A stretch of DNA of 64,000 bases from Aquaspirillum serpens DSM 68 (GCF_000420525.1 NZ_ATVC01000005.1:1-64000), one strand, 5' to 3'. Positions 1 through 9,617 are shown, counted from the first letter of the stretch. A program made the numbers and translations. The notes: generated by a model from the letters alone, not told the origin.

Positions 1-83
1 ATCAAATCCGACAGCAATTCCGGTGATTGGGCAAAGAGACGTTTGAAGATGTAATCGTTCTTCGGGTCGAGCAATGGCAGCAT
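1..83 (-). CDS. Rpn-family nuclease / PD-(D/E)XK transposase-like protein, N-terminal part only
   Basis: Reading the minus strand from an ATG at 83 gives an open frame that runs off the left edge. It starts MLPLLDPKNDYIFKRLFA and continues about 27 residues. The LDPKNDYIFKRLF start is characteristic of Rpn recombination-promoting nucleases and related PD-(D/E)XK transposase-like proteins. The catalytic part lies outside the window, so intactness cannot be judged. The ORF is too short for a length-based call and rests on this N-terminal signature alone. Such genes are often mobile or multicopy. Confidence 0.7.
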   Translation of the reverse strand, partial: MLPLLDPKNDYIFKRLFAQSPELLSDL

Positions 84-124
84 GGTTGGGGCAGAGACGA
101 AAAGTAATACGGATGATTATAGTA

Positions 125-151
125 GGGTGGATAAACGTAGTGCATCCACCC
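125..151. repeat. Palindromic intergenic repeat (GGGTGGAT / ATCCACCC)
   Basis: GGGTGGAT at 125-132 is matched by ATCCACCC at 144-151, an 8-bp inverted repeat with an AT-containing centre. Elements of this general kind (GTGGATAA...GCATCCAC) are dispersed in many proteobacterial genomes. Here it sits just upstream of the Rpn-like start. Confidence 0.6.
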
Positions 152-256
152 AAAACAATCATTGAGCAATCAAATTAGAATGGTGGGGACAAAATTGGCG
201 GATGGGTTTGGCGATGCAGTCAGTAGGCACAAAACCCGTGCACGCTACGGGTTTGG

Positions 257-277
257 CGGATGCGCTGCGCTTATCCG
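257..277. repeat. Palindromic intergenic repeat (CGGAT...ATCCG)
   Basis: CGGATGCGCTGCGC at 257-270 is followed by TTATCCG, giving nested inverted repeats with CGGAT/ATCCG outer arms. It resembles the widespread GGATAAGCGCAGCGCATCC-type dispersed repeat and is related in layout to the element at 125-151. Confidence 0.6.
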
Positions 278-290
278 ACCTACAGCACTG

Positions 291-316
291 GCCTCCCCCT
301 GAAATCAGGGGGAGGC
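291..316. repeat. 12-bp perfect hairpin repeat
   Basis: GCCTCCCCCTGA (291-302) and TCAGGGGGAGGC (305-316) are perfect inverted copies separated by two bases. No T tract follows, so it is not a convincing terminator. It looks like a dispersed palindromic repeat. The rest of 84-434 shows no gene I can support. Confidence 0.6.
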
Positions 317-434
317 TGGGTGGGGGTCAAACCTCGAAAATATCCTCCAACCGCTGTGCTTGGGTTAAGGATACCCCCATTGCGGCAACTCCTCCGGCGA
401 CAATGGAACAGCCACTAACTCAAGATTAGCTCAT

Positions 435-2330
435 TCAATTACTTTGACCACGCCGTGCCACCCGCATAGCAAAACGCATGGGATCAATGGCGTGCAACAG
501 GCTTTGCTCCACCGGCATCGGTTCGCCTTGGATTTGGCTGGCTAGGATGTCGCCGGCCAAGCTGGCCCACGTCAAACCTCGGGCACCGAATCCTAAAGCA
601 CAAAACAAACCGGCAGTGCGTTGAATGCGTTCTGGTGGGCGTTGCAAATTTTGTTGAGTGGAAGCCAAAGCACCAATCAATGGTAGGCGATCAGGCGATG
701 TTGGCCGTTGGCAATAACGACCATTTAACTCAGCCGCCGCCGGCAAAGTAGCATCGGGCAGTAGTTGTGCTAATTTGCGCAAATTCTGTTGATGATGCTG
801 ATCAGACACTTGCTCCAGCCCGACCTCACTCGCCCCCAACACAGAATAACCAGCGACATTCGGCGTTAAATAGCCATCGCCACATAAGATAGCCTCTGTT
901 TTTGGCGCAACGGTGGTTTTCAACAAACTGACAAAACGGCGATTTTCACCTAACGGCAACTCAGCACAAGGCGCCAAATCCCGTGCAGCAGTGGCATTCG
1001 CGAAAATCACCACTGGTGCAGTGGCAATCAGCTTGTTTTGAGCATCAAAAACTTGCCATTCTCCATCTTCTAATTGTACCAATCGCTGCACTTGTCGTTG
1101 CAGGTGCAGTTGAATGCGCTGCGGTTGACTGGCTAACAAGGCGCGGCAATAAGCCGGTGGTTGCACCCACGCCCCATCAGGAAACCACCAACCGCCGCGT
1201 GTGAGATGTACCCCTACTCGTTCGCTGGCTTCATCTGGATTTAACCAACTGACTAAGGTCGATGGATAAAACCCTTTGGCGATAATCGCCTGTTGCAATT
1301 CAGTGTGTGCGGCGTCGCGTCCGACCTGCAACACGCCGCAGCGTTGATAAGGTAAAGGATGCCCAGCATCAGTCAAGGTTTGCCACCGGCGCAAGGTATA
1401 AAAAAAGCCGGCCCGAGAGAAACGTGCCAACAAATTATCATCTAGCGATAAAGTTGGCATCACCACACCAGCATGATTACCAGAGGCATGTTGCGCAATC
1501 TCGGCCTCTTGTTCAATCACATCAATTTGCCACCCCCGCGCCGCCAGCCGTTCTGCTGCGGCACAACCAGCAATCCCCGCCCCAATCACAATGGCGCGGT
1601 TAACTGCATAGTGTGGTTGTCGATTGGGTACGCGACGTTGGTAAACACCGGCCAAACTTTGCCGTTTTCCGCCAAAACCTGCTCGTTTTTCTACCGCAAA
1701 ACCACAGGCTTGCAACCCCCGCCGCACATGGCCGGCCACAGTGTAAGTCGCTAGTGTTGCACCAGCTTTGGCGACGCGGGCCAATTGGCGGAAAATGGTT
1801 TCATTCCATAATGTTGGATTTTTTGCAGGAGAAAAACCATCAAGATAAAACGCATCAACATTTGCTTGTAACTGAGGCAGCACATCATGTGCATCACCAA
1901 AAAGGAGTAATAATGTCACTCCATTTTCTAGCTCTAATTTATGCCAACCGGCGATCAACGGCGGCCATTTTTTGCATAATAATTCACTTAACTCGGCAAA
2001 CTGCGGCCATTGCTGGTGTAGATATCGCAAATCTTTCGCACTAAAAGGAAATTTTTCGATAGAAATATAGTAAAATTGTTTGCATCGCTGTAAATCATCA
2101 CGCCACTTGGCCCAAGTTGTTAAAAAATTCAAACCTAAACCAAATCCAGTTTCTAAAATGGTAAAAGACGTTTGTTGTGCCCAACGATGGGGCAGACTAT
2201 TGCCAGCAAAAAAGACTTGCTCAGCTTGGCCTAATCCCCCAGCAGTGCTGTGATAGACATCATCAAAAGTTTCAGAATAAGGAATTCCTTGTGCATTGTG
2301 GTGTAGCGGGGCGGCAGAAATGGGCAACAT
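435..2330 (-). CDS. mnmC: Bifunctional tRNA 5-methylaminomethyl-2-thiouridine biosynthesis protein MnmC
   Basis: MnmC completes mnm5s2U34 at the wobble position of certain tRNAs. A C-terminal FAD oxidase removes the carboxymethyl group from cmnm5s2U and an N-terminal SAM methyltransferase then methylates nm5s2U. The 631-residue protein has both halves. The N-terminal part shows the SAM-binding ETGFGLGLNFL stretch (about residues 60-70) and DAFYLDGFSPAKNP (about 160). The FAD-binding GAGIAGCAAAE dinucleotide fold begins near residue 250. Its length matches full-length bifunctional MnmC. The start MLPISAAPL fits the family. It diverges from the GGDEF-EAL gene at 2432. Cytosolic. Confidence 0.95.
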   Translation of the reverse strand: MLPISAAPLHHNAQGIPYSETFDDVYHSTAGGLGQAEQVFFAGNSLPHRWAQQTSFTILETGFGLGLNFLTTWAKWRDDLQRCKQFYYISIEKFPFSAKDLRYLHQQWPQFAELSELLCKKWPPLIAGWHKLELENGVTLLLLFGDAHDVLPQLQANVDAFYLDGFSPAKNPTLWNETIFRQLARVAKAGATLATYTVAGHVRRGLQACGFAVEKRAGFGGKRQSLAGVYQRRVPNRQPHYAVNRAIVIGAGIAGCAAAERLAARGWQIDVIEQEAEIAQHASGNHAGVVMPTLSLDDNLLARFSRAGFFYTLRRWQTLTDAGHPLPYQRCGVLQVGRDAAHTELQQAIIAKGFYPSTLVSWLNPDEASERVGVHLTRGGWWFPDGAWVQPPAYCRALLASQPQRIQLHLQRQVQRLVQLEDGEWQVFDAQNKLIATAPVVIFANATAARDLAPCAELPLGENRRFVSLLKTTVAPKTEAILCGDGYLTPNVAGYSVLGASEVGLEQVSDQHHQQNLRKLAQLLPDATLPAAAELNGRYCQRPTSPDRLPLIGALASTQQNLQRPPERIQRTAGLFCALGFGARGLTWASLAGDILASQIQGEPMPVEQSLLHAIDPMRFAMRVARRGQSN

Positions 2331-2431
2331 AATCGAAATTTCACCGTGAAAACGAGCATAATACGGCCAAGCCGGCGTAGTGAGATAGTCTCTCTATTCG
2401 CGTCTTTTCCGTTCTTCTGTGTCTGATATCC

Positions 2432-5320
2432 ATGTTCAAAGACCCTACTGAGCATTCGCTCGCCCGCATTCAACTTCTTGGTATGTTGGGCATTTCTTTG
2501 CTGATTTCGTTGGTTTTCAGCTTCTATTTCCTGTGGGCACAACGAGAAGATTTTGACTCTACCCTCACCTCAGTGAAGGAAAGGGTATTGTTAGAACAAC
2601 AAAATATTCTGGCAAAACAGATAGAAACCATTCAAAACGATCTGGACTACCGCCGCAGCAATACCGAATCGATTTTACGGCGCGAGATCCGACAACGTGT
2701 CAACGATGCCTATCAAATTGCCGAGAGCCTTTACCAACAAAATCGTCATAGAATGAGCGATCAACAAATTAAAAGCTTAATTGTTGAATCATTGCGCTCA
2801 CTGCGGTTTTTTGAGGGTCGTGGTTATTATTTTATTGATACCCTAGATGGGCTATGTGTGTTATTACCCACCGCACCACAATTAGAAGGCACTTCATTGT
2901 GGGATAACCGCGATCCCACCGGCTATTACATTATGCGTGGTTTAGTTGAAGCCACCAAAAACCCACAACAAGCTGGCTTTTCTCGCTATTATTGGTATCC
3001 GCCTAATGAAAAAATCATGCGCGAGAAAATTTCTTATGTCCGCACGTTTCAACCTTTTAATTGGGTGATTGGTGCAGGTGAATATATTTATAACGTAGAA
3101 CGCGATTTACAAAAAGATGCTTTACAGCAATTACGTTCTATTCGTTTTGGCAATGATGGTTATATTGTTGTTTTCGATCAAAATAAAAGAGTTTTGGTTT
3201 CGCCTTCTCGCATTAAATCAGAAGGTAAATCGGTCGATCAATTAACCGGCCTCGAGAAAAAATCTGTTGATAAAATTTTACAACAAGCGCAATTGGGCAA
3301 TGGTTTAGTCAAATATACTTGGTATCGCCCGGGGACATCGATTGCCACAGAAAAATTCTCTTATGTCGCCAATTACAAGCCGTGGGGCTGGACACTGGTA
3401 ACAGGGGTTTATTTAGGTGATGTCGATTCACTGATGGCAAACCAGCGGTCGGCAATGGAAAGCCGCCTTGAAGCACGGATTATGGTTGGTATCATCATTA
3501 CGATTGCAGTGCTTTTGCTAGCCACTATTTTCTCTTGGGGTTTCTCCCACAAAATGCGCTCGCTGATCCGCCGTTATCAAGCCAGCTTGGCCCAAAAAAA
3601 TGCCGAGCTGGAAGAAAACGCAAAAAGATTGAAGTTATCAGCAGCGGTATTTGAAAGCGGCTCAGAAGCGGTGATGATCAGTGATAGGGAAAATCGAATT
3701 GTAACCGTTAACCAACCTTTTACCAAAATCACTGGCTATGCAGCTCATGAAGTGATTGGTAAACGGCCTGATCTATTTTCTTCTGGCTACCATGATGCAG
3801 AATTTTACCGGCGGATGTGGGAAAAACTAAAAAGTACAGGGCATTGGGATGGTGAAATTTGGAACCGGCGCAAAGATGGCTCAGTATTTCCAGAGTGGTT
3901 ACGCATTGCAACAGTAAAAGATATGTCAGGCAATATTGAGAATTATATTGCCACCTTCTCCGATATTTCTGAGCGAAAAAATGCTGAAGAACAAATTCGT
4001 CATTTAGCATTTTATGACCCATTAACTGAATTACCCAATCGCCGTTTGTTAATGGATCGTTTACAACAGGCTTTGGTACATAGCGAATATGCCAACACAC
4101 ATGGCGCTGTTTTATTTCTTGATCTTGATAACTTCAAATCATTGAATGACACCAAAGGGCATGACTTCGGTGATTTATTGCTGATGGAGGTTGCCCATCG
4201 CTTAAAACTACATGTCCGAGAAACCGATACCGTTGCTCGTTTAGGCGGTGATGAATTTGTAGTGATGTTGGAAGATCTTGCCGAAGATTTTGCAATGGCG
4301 GTCAGCGAGGCAGAAAAAATGGCCAAACATCTGATCTCGGTGGTGCAACACGAATTTTCTTTACAAGGTTATGCCTATCATTGCTCATGCAGCATTGGCG
4401 CCAGCATGTTTTCTGGTCAGCAAGAAACAGTGGAGGAGCTGATTAAACATGCGGATACGGCAATGTATCAAGCCAAGGCCGCTGGTCGTAATACCACTCG
4501 TTTCTTTGTCCCTGCGATGCAGGCAGCGTTGGAATCACGTTTACGGCTCGAAGCCGAACTGCGGCAAGGGATCCAAGAAGGACAGCTGCGGGTGTTTTAT
4601 CAAGTGCAGATGGGATTGCAACAGCAAGTGTTGGGAGCTGAAGCATTAGTGCGCTGGCAACACCCCGAACGTGGCATGGTCTCGCCAGCCGAGTTTATTC
4701 CACTGGCCGAAGAAACTGGTTTGATTCTTCCCTTGGGTTCGTGGGTGTTACGTGAAGCCTGCCGACAGTTGGCGATTTGGTCACGCTCACCGATGACTGC
4801 TGAATTGCAAATTGCCGTCAACGTCAGTGCCAAACAGTTCCATCAGGCCAGTTTTGTCGAGGAAGTGCGCAATTTGGTCACGGAGTTCGGTTTCCCGCCT
4901 TCTCGCTTAAAGTTAGAACTCACCGAAAGTTTGTTATTGGACAATATCGGCGATTCGATTCAACACATGCAAGCACTACGCGCATTGGGGATTCAATTCT
5001 CGATGGATGATTTTGGGACTGGCTATTCTTCACTCACCTATATCAAGCGACTACCGATTGACCAGCTGAAAATTGACCAGTCATTTGTGCGTGATCTCCC
5101 CGCCGATCGTGATGATGAAGTGATTGTGCAAGCGATTATTGCGATGGCACATAGCCTGCGTTTGGAGGTAATTGCAGAGGGGGTAGAGACCGAAGAGCAA
5201 CGGGCGTTTTTAGAAGCCCAAGGTTGCTATGCTTTCCAAGGCTATTTGTTTGGCCGTCCAATGCCAATCGAACAGTTACAAACGCTATTAGAAAAAGCCG
5301 CCACACCATCGCTATCCTGA
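2432..5320 (+). CDS. Membrane Cache-PAS-GGDEF-EAL cyclic-di-GMP protein
   Basis: A 962-residue sensor for cyclic-di-GMP turnover. In order it has a membrane segment (about 15-35), a periplasmic Cache-type region with two similar lobes (RGYYFIDTLDG near 130 and DGYIVVFDQNKRVLVSP near 245), a second membrane segment (about 348-372), a PAS domain (about 400-510), GGDEF (about 525-690) and EAL (about 705-955). The GGDEF motif is intact and preceded by RETD, a canonical inhibitory I-site. The EAL motif is also intact (GAEALVRW), so both activities are possible and the net one cannot be read from sequence. No clear ribosome site precedes the ATG. A Met at residue 18 is an alternative, but it would remove part of the first membrane segment. 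Confidence 0.9.
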   Translation: MFKDPTEHSLARIQLLGMLGISLLISLVFSFYFLWAQREDFDSTLTSVKERVLLEQQNILAKQIETIQNDLDYRRSNTESILRREIRQRVNDAYQIAESLYQQNRHRMSDQQIKSLIVESLRSLRFFEGRGYYFIDTLDGLCVLLPTAPQLEGTSLWDNRDPTGYYIMRGLVEATKNPQQAGFSRYYWYPPNEKIMREKISYVRTFQPFNWVIGAGEYIYNVERDLQKDALQQLRSIRFGNDGYIVVFDQNKRVLVSPSRIKSEGKSVDQLTGLEKKSVDKILQQAQLGNGLVKYTWYRPGTSIATEKFSYVANYKPWGWTLVTGVYLGDVDSLMANQRSAMESRLEARIMVGIIITIAVLLLATIFSWGFSHKMRSLIRRYQASLAQKNAELEENAKRLKLSAAVFESGSEAVMISDRENRIVTVNQPFTKITGYAAHEVIGKRPDLFSSGYHDAEFYRRMWEKLKSTGHWDGEIWNRRKDGSVFPEWLRIATVKDMSGNIENYIATFSDISERKNAEEQIRHLAFYDPLTELPNRRLLMDRLQQALVHSEYANTHGAVLFLDLDNFKSLNDTKGHDFGDLLLMEVAHRLKLHVRETDTVARLGGDEFVVMLEDLAEDFAMAVSEAEKMAKHLISVVQHEFSLQGYAYHCSCSIGASMFSGQQETVEELIKHADTAMYQAKAAGRNTTRFFVPAMQAALESRLRLEAELRQGIQEGQLRVFYQVQMGLQQQVLGAEALVRWQHPERGMVSPAEFIPLAEETGLILPLGSWVLREACRQLAIWSRSPMTAELQIAVNVSAKQFHQASFVEEVRNLVTEFGFPPSRLKLELTESLLLDNIGDSIQHMQALRALGIQFSMDDFGTGYSSLTYIKRLPIDQLKIDQSFVRDLPADRDDEVIVQAIIAMAHSLRLEVIAEGVETEEQRAFLEAQGCYAFQGYLFGRPMPIEQLQTLLEKAATPSLS

Positions 5321-5332
5321 TGGTAGGCGGCT
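5291..5332 (-). terminator. Terminator of pdxH nested in the 3' end of the convergent GGDEF-EAL gene
   Basis: AGCCGCC (5296-5302) and ACCATC (5305-5310) pair with GATGGT (5319-5324) and GGCGGCT (5326-5332). The run of A residues at 5292-5296 gives a T tract when read on the minus strand, downstream of pdxH. The stem straddles the stop codon of the plus-strand gene. Confidence 0.65.
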
Positions 5333-5342
5333 AGACACTGAC

Positions 5343-5984
5343 TCAAGGCGCTAAACGGCTCCGCTGCCAGCCCTCAGAGGTGCGTTGATATAACACACGA
5401 TCATGCAGCCGGCTGGGACGGCCTTGCCAAAATTCAATTCGTTCGGGTGTGACGGCATAGCCTCCCCAATGCGGTGGACGGGGGACATGTAGGGGATGAC
5501 GCGCCGCAAACAACGCAGCGCGGGTAACCAATTCGGTTTTGCTGCTGATTTCACGGCTTTGTTCCGATGCCCACGCCCCCAAGCGGCTTTGGTAGGGGCG
5601 ACTGTGGAAATAGGCATCGGATACGTCGTCTGATACTTTTTCTGCCCGTCCTTCAATGCGGACTTGACGTTCTAACTCCGGCCAAAAAAAGGTCAATGCC
5701 ACATCAGGATGACTGGCAATCGCCTGTCCTTTACGGCTGTCATAGTTGGTGTAAAACACCAGTTGGCCAGCCTCTATGCCTTTTAGCAATACCATCCGCG
5801 CACTCGGTTTTCCATCGGCATTCACCGTAGCAAGGTGCATCGCCGTCGGTTCATGCACTTGCGAGGTAATCGCCTCATTGAGCCATATTTCAAACTGTGC
5901 CACGGCATCGGCCAAACACTCTTCCGGCGACAATTCTTTCTTGCTGTAATCTTGGCGAATATCTGCCAAATTCGGTGTACTCAT
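5343..5984 (-). CDS. pdxH: Pyridoxamine 5'-phosphate oxidase
   Basis: FMN-dependent oxidation of pyridoxamine/pyridoxine 5'-phosphate to pyridoxal 5'-phosphate, the last step of de novo synthesis and of salvage. The 213-residue protein matches the family length. Family hallmarks include [10 protein letters not shown] (FMN/substrate region), [23 protein letters not shown], the [16 protein letters not shown] stretch and the conserved C-terminal RLAP. Cytosolic. It is followed by its own terminator and lies behind benE on the same strand (35-base gap), although no functional link is evident. pdxJ, another gene of this pathway, is at 29.0-29.8 kb. Confidence 0.96.
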   Translation of the reverse strand: MSTPNLADIRQDYSKKELSPEECLADAVAQFEIWLNEAITSQVHEPTAMHLATVNADGKPSARMVLLKGIEAGQLVFYTNYDSRKGQAIASHPDVALTFFWPELERQVRIEGRAEKVSDDVSDAYFHSRPYQSRLGAWASEQSREISSKTELVTRAALFAARHPLHVPRPPHWGGYAVTPERIEFWQGRPSRLHDRVLYQRTSEGWQRSRLAP

Positions 5985-6018
5985 CGTCTGTCACTTTCTT
6001 TAAAGAATCCTGTTTTGC

Positions 6019-7200
6019 TTAGTTACGGCGTGGTTGACTATGCAAAACTAAGCTGGCCACACCACCTGCCACCAAGCCCCAAAATGCCGACCCAATGCCC
6101 CACAAGGTCAATCCTGACGCCGTGACCAAAAAGGTAATCAAAGCCGCTTCGCGTTCTTGCTCATCGCGCATGGCCGTGGCTAAACCATTGCCAATGGTGC
6201 CGAGCAATGCCAACCCAGCAATGGCCAAAATCAAGGTTTTCGGCAGCGCACTGAATAAAGCGGCAACTGTCGCACCAAACACCCCGATTAACAGATAAAA
6301 CACCCCAGCGGCAACCGCAGCCACATAACGGCGTTGGCTGTCTTCGTGTGCTTCACGGCCCATACAAATAGCAGCAGTAATGGCGGCGAGATTCAACGCA
6401 TAAGCACCAAACGGCGCCAGCAACAGCGTTACCGTTGAAATCCAACCAATTAAGGGTGAAATCGGCGCTTCATAACCCGATGCCCGAATCACTGCCACCC
6501 CTGGGATATTCTGCGAAGCCATCGTCACCATAAACAACGGCAAGGCAATCCCGATCATCGCTGATAATGAAAAACTGGGTTCAATCCACACCGGTAAGGC
6601 TACCGCGAAGGCAAAACGTTCAAAGTGTAATTGGCCTTGCACCGCCGCAATCACCGTCCCCACGACCAATGCCAGAATCACCGCATAGCGCGGCAAAAAA
6701 CGCCGACCCAATAGATAGACCACACACATGCTCAATACCATTGCTAGTGCATGTTGCAGCGAGACAAACACATCCAGACCAAAACGCAATAACACGCCGG
6801 CCAGCATCCCCGAGGCCAACGACAACGGGATACGCTTTAATGCACGCTCGAACCAACCAGAAAAACCACTCACCGCCATCAGCACAGCACACACAATAAA
6901 TGCGCCAATCGCCTCAGCCATCGGCACCCCAGAAGCCGAAGTAATTAGCATGGCTGCCCCCGGAGTAGACCATGCGGTCACCACGGGTACACGGTAGCGC
7001 AATGATAAGACGATACAAGTCACCCCCATACCGATACCCAATGCCCACATCCATGACGCCATCTGGGCTGGCGTTGCACCTACGGCATGTCCCGCTTGAA
7101 ACACCAATGCTGCCGAGCTGGTAAACCCAACCAACACCGTCACAAAACCGGCCAAAATAGCCGAGAGCGAGCAATCTCGCCATACATCACGCAATCGCAT
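6019..7200 (-). CDS. benE: BenE/YdcO-family benzoate:proton symporter-like membrane protein
   Basis: A roughly 393-residue integral membrane protein with about a dozen hydrophobic segments, resembling the BenE/YdcO family of proton-coupled aromatic-acid transporters. Typical stretches are TAWSTPGAAM, VTMASQNIPGVAVIRASGY and FGAYALNLAAITAAICMG. The frame is open to 7230, but the ATG at 7200 is preceded by AAAGGAAAG at a good distance and starts MRLRDVW just before the first membrane segment, so I place the start there. Substrate is inferred from family only. No benzoate catabolic genes are nearby and many family members are uncharacterised. It is divergent from the TonB receptor. Confidence 0.85.
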   Translation of the reverse strand: MRLRDVWRDCSLSAILAGFVTVLVGFTSSAALVFQAGHAVGATPAQMASWMWALGIGMGVTCIVLSLRYRVPVVTAWSTPGAAMLITSASGVPMAEAIGAFIVCAVLMAVSGFSGWFERALKRIPLSLASGMLAGVLLRFGLDVFVSLQHALAMVLSMCVVYLLGRRFLPRYAVILALVVGTVIAAVQGQLHFERFAFAVALPVWIEPSFSLSAMIGIALPLFMVTMASQNIPGVAVIRASGYEAPISPLIGWISTVTLLLAPFGAYALNLAAITAAICMGREAHEDSQRRYVAAVAAGVFYLLIGVFGATVAALFSALPKTLILAIAGLALLGTIGNGLATAMRDEQEREAALITFLVTASGLTLWGIGSAFWGLVAGGVASLVLHSQPRRN

Positions 7201-7229
7201 GCAAAACTTTCCTTTTTGTTTAAGTTGCA

Positions 7230-7248
7230 ATTGAGACGAGTTCTCAAT
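7230..7248. promoter_or_regulatory. 19-bp palindrome between benE and the TonB receptor, candidate Fur-type operator
   Basis: ATTGAGA (7230-7236) and TCTCAAT (7242-7248) form a perfect 7-bp inverted repeat with a 5-base spacer. Length and the GAGA...TCTC layout resemble Fur boxes of the GAGAATGATTCTC type. It lies 30 bases upstream of benE and 163 upstream of the receptor start. Assignment to Fur is inferred from the downstream siderophore-receptor genes. Confidence 0.45.
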
Positions 7249-7410
7249 AGAATTGAGGCCGCATTTAGCCAGCAGCAGCTGATCAGGATAATCGGGTCAG
7301 CGTCAACTGCAAGCCACTGCCCACGTTTGGATCAAAACCATCCAACCGTCTGTGCCCGCACCGTATGGCGCGGACGGCTTTCTTTGACGCAAATTCAAGA
7401 GCACACCCTG

Positions 7411-9591
7411 ATGATGAAATGCCTGAAAGAGTCTTCTGCAGTCCACAGCTTTGCTAAAGTTCCACTCAGTGTTGCCACTGTGGCAGGTTTATTAGGCACT
7501 TTGGCCGCCCCCGCTTTTGCTGATACTGCCGCTAACACCCAAGTTTTACAGCCGGTGAATGTGACGGGTCAAAACAGCACTGGCCGCACACCACAAAATG
7601 GCTATGCCGGCAATTTTACCAGTGTTGGCAAAGGCAGCCAGCAACAACGCGATATTCCACAATCCACCACCGTCATTACACAAGAAGTGTTGAAAGATAC
7701 TGGTGCAACCAGCTTAAAAGATGCGTTGAGAACTGTCAGCGCCATCACATTTAACGCTGGTGAAGGCGGTCGGACGGGTGATATTTTGGCTTTGCGGGGT
7801 TTCTCTGCGACCACCGATTTGTTCCTCGATGGGGTGCGTGATGCCGGTCAATACAACCGCGACACCTTTAACATTGAACGTGTAGATGTACTGCGTGGCG
7901 CCAGCTCAATGTTGTTTGGTCGAGGTTCGACAGGTGGGGTGATTAACCAAGTATCGAAACGGGCGCATTTAGAGAATGAACGCACGGTTGGTTTAACTGT
8001 CGGCACCAGCGATTTCTATCGTGTTGAAGCGGACATCAACCAAAAATTAGATGACACCTCCGCCCTGCGGGTGAATGTCATGGGGCAAGATGCCGAAAGC
8101 TTCCGCTCGGGTGCAACCAGTGACCGGTGGGGCGTTGCACCAACTGTTCGCTTTGGGATCAATACGCCAACGGAAGTTGAGCTGTCTTATTTCTATATGA
8201 AGGAAAAAAATGTCCCCGATTATGGCGTGCCATTTAATTCCTTTACCCGCGAGCCTTTGGATGTGCCGGTGGATCGTTTCTATGGCTTGAAAAACCATGA
8301 CTACGAACACACTGAAACTCATATTGCCACCGCCACCATTCAACATCGCTTCAGCCCAACAGCCAGCGTAAAGAACACCCTGCGTTATGCAGAATACGAA
8401 CGTGATGTGTGGCCAACCGCGCCACGTATCAGCCTCGGCGGGGCCTCGTCGATTAGCGATAAAACCACGGTCAACCGCAGCCGCCCCGGTCGCAGTGGTA
8501 AAGATGAAGTCTGGTCGAACCAAACCGATTTTTCGTTCCGATTATTTACTGGCGACATCAAACATGATGTGTTGGCCGGCTTAGAATTGGGTCGTGAAAA
8601 ATCGAATACCTTGCGTTGGGCTAACGTCAATGGTGCGGTTCCTCCAACAACGGTCGGCAACCCCAATAATAGTGACAACATCACCAATGCCACCAAAGTC
8701 TATAGCACAGATGTCAATTTCACGGCAGACACGGTATCGGCGTATGTGCAAGATATGATGTCGATCACGCCAGAATGGAAAGTGCTGTTGGGCGCACGTT
8801 GGGATCGTTTCTCGGGTGATTACACCACAGTCAATCTGGCCAATAAAACCAAGGAAGACACTTCGCGTACCGACTCGATGTGGAACTGGCGCGCAGGCCT
8901 GATTTGGCAACCTGATGCACAACAGTCTTATTACATTTCCTATGGCACATCGTTTAACCCTTCTGGTGAAGCCTATGCCTTAGATCCTCGTGGTGCCAAT
9001 ACGCCACCGGAGAAAAACCGTAACTATGAAATTGGCGCGAAGTGGGATTTGTTTGAAGGTGATTTGTTGCTGAGAACTGCGATTTTCCGTACCGAAAAAA
9101 CCAACGAGCGTAATACCGACCCGTTGGTAACCGATGTGTATCTGTTGTCGGGTGCCCGTCATACCGATGGTATCGAGTTGGAAGCAGCAGGTCGTATCAC
9201 TGACAAGTGGAAGGTGTTTGCTGGTATCGCTTTGATGAACCCGAAAATCACCAAAGCCGCCGGTTCTGCTAAAGGTACCGAGGGCAATGCGCCAGCCAAT
9301 GCCCCTGAATACACTGCCAACTTGTGGTCAACCTACGAAGTGGGTAATGGTTGGAAAGTTGGCGGTGGCTTCAACGCCGTGGGCCGTCGTTTTGTTAACG
9401 CGAACAACGTCAACAAGATGCCGTCTTATGTCCGTTGGGATGCGATGGTGGGCTATGACGCTAAGACATGGGATGCACAGTTAAACATCTACAACGTGTT
9501 TGACGAGAAACATTACGAAGGTCTGTATGGCGGTCATGCCTTACCAGGCACCGAGCGTTCTGCCCACGTCAAAGTCAATTTCAAATTCTAA
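7411..9591 (+). CDS. TonB-dependent siderophore receptor (Fiu/catecholate type)
   Basis: Outer-membrane gated barrel importing ferric siderophores with TonB energy. From the ATG at 7411 it is 726 residues. An N-terminal signal peptide (hydrophobic core VATVAGLLGTLAAPAFA, cleavage before DTAANT) is followed by a plug domain (RDIPQSTTVITQEVL, LRGFSATTDLFLDGVRD, ERVDVLRGASSMLFGRGSTGG). A barrel ends in HVKVNFKF with terminal Phe. The frame is open upstream to 7087, but those residues lack signal-peptide character. The next gene encodes a PKHD hydroxylase, a partner usually found with Fiu/PiuA-type receptors, which supports a catecholate or monomeric siderophore substrate. Exact ligand unknown. 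Confidence 0.92.
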   Translation: MMKCLKESSAVHSFAKVPLSVATVAGLLGTLAAPAFADTAANTQVLQPVNVTGQNSTGRTPQNGYAGNFTSVGKGSQQQRDIPQSTTVITQEVLKDTGATSLKDALRTVSAITFNAGEGGRTGDILALRGFSATTDLFLDGVRDAGQYNRDTFNIERVDVLRGASSMLFGRGSTGGVINQVSKRAHLENERTVGLTVGTSDFYRVEADINQKLDDTSALRVNVMGQDAESFRSGATSDRWGVAPTVRFGINTPTEVELSYFYMKEKNVPDYGVPFNSFTREPLDVPVDRFYGLKNHDYEHTETHIATATIQHRFSPTASVKNTLRYAEYERDVWPTAPRISLGGASSISDKTTVNRSRPGRSGKDEVWSNQTDFSFRLFTGDIKHDVLAGLELGREKSNTLRWANVNGAVPPTTVGNPNNSDNITNATKVYSTDVNFTADTVSAYVQDMMSITPEWKVLLGARWDRFSGDYTTVNLANKTKEDTSRTDSMWNWRAGLIWQPDAQQSYYISYGTSFNPSGEAYALDPRGANTPPEKNRNYEIGAKWDLFEGDLLLRTAIFRTEKTNERNTDPLVTDVYLLSGARHTDGIELEAAGRITDKWKVFAGIALMNPKITKAAGSAKGTEGNAPANAPEYTANLWSTYEVGNGWKVGGGFNAVGRRFVNANNVNKMPSYVRWDAMVGYDAKTWDAQLNIYNVFDEKHYEGLYGGHALPGTERSAHVKVNFKF

Positions 9592-9617
9592 TGTGAGCTG
9601 ATTTCACACTGAACCAC

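Noticed and set aside
202-429. 75-residue frame near the left edge
   Set aside because: It is read through two palindromic repeats, with no homology or ribosome site.
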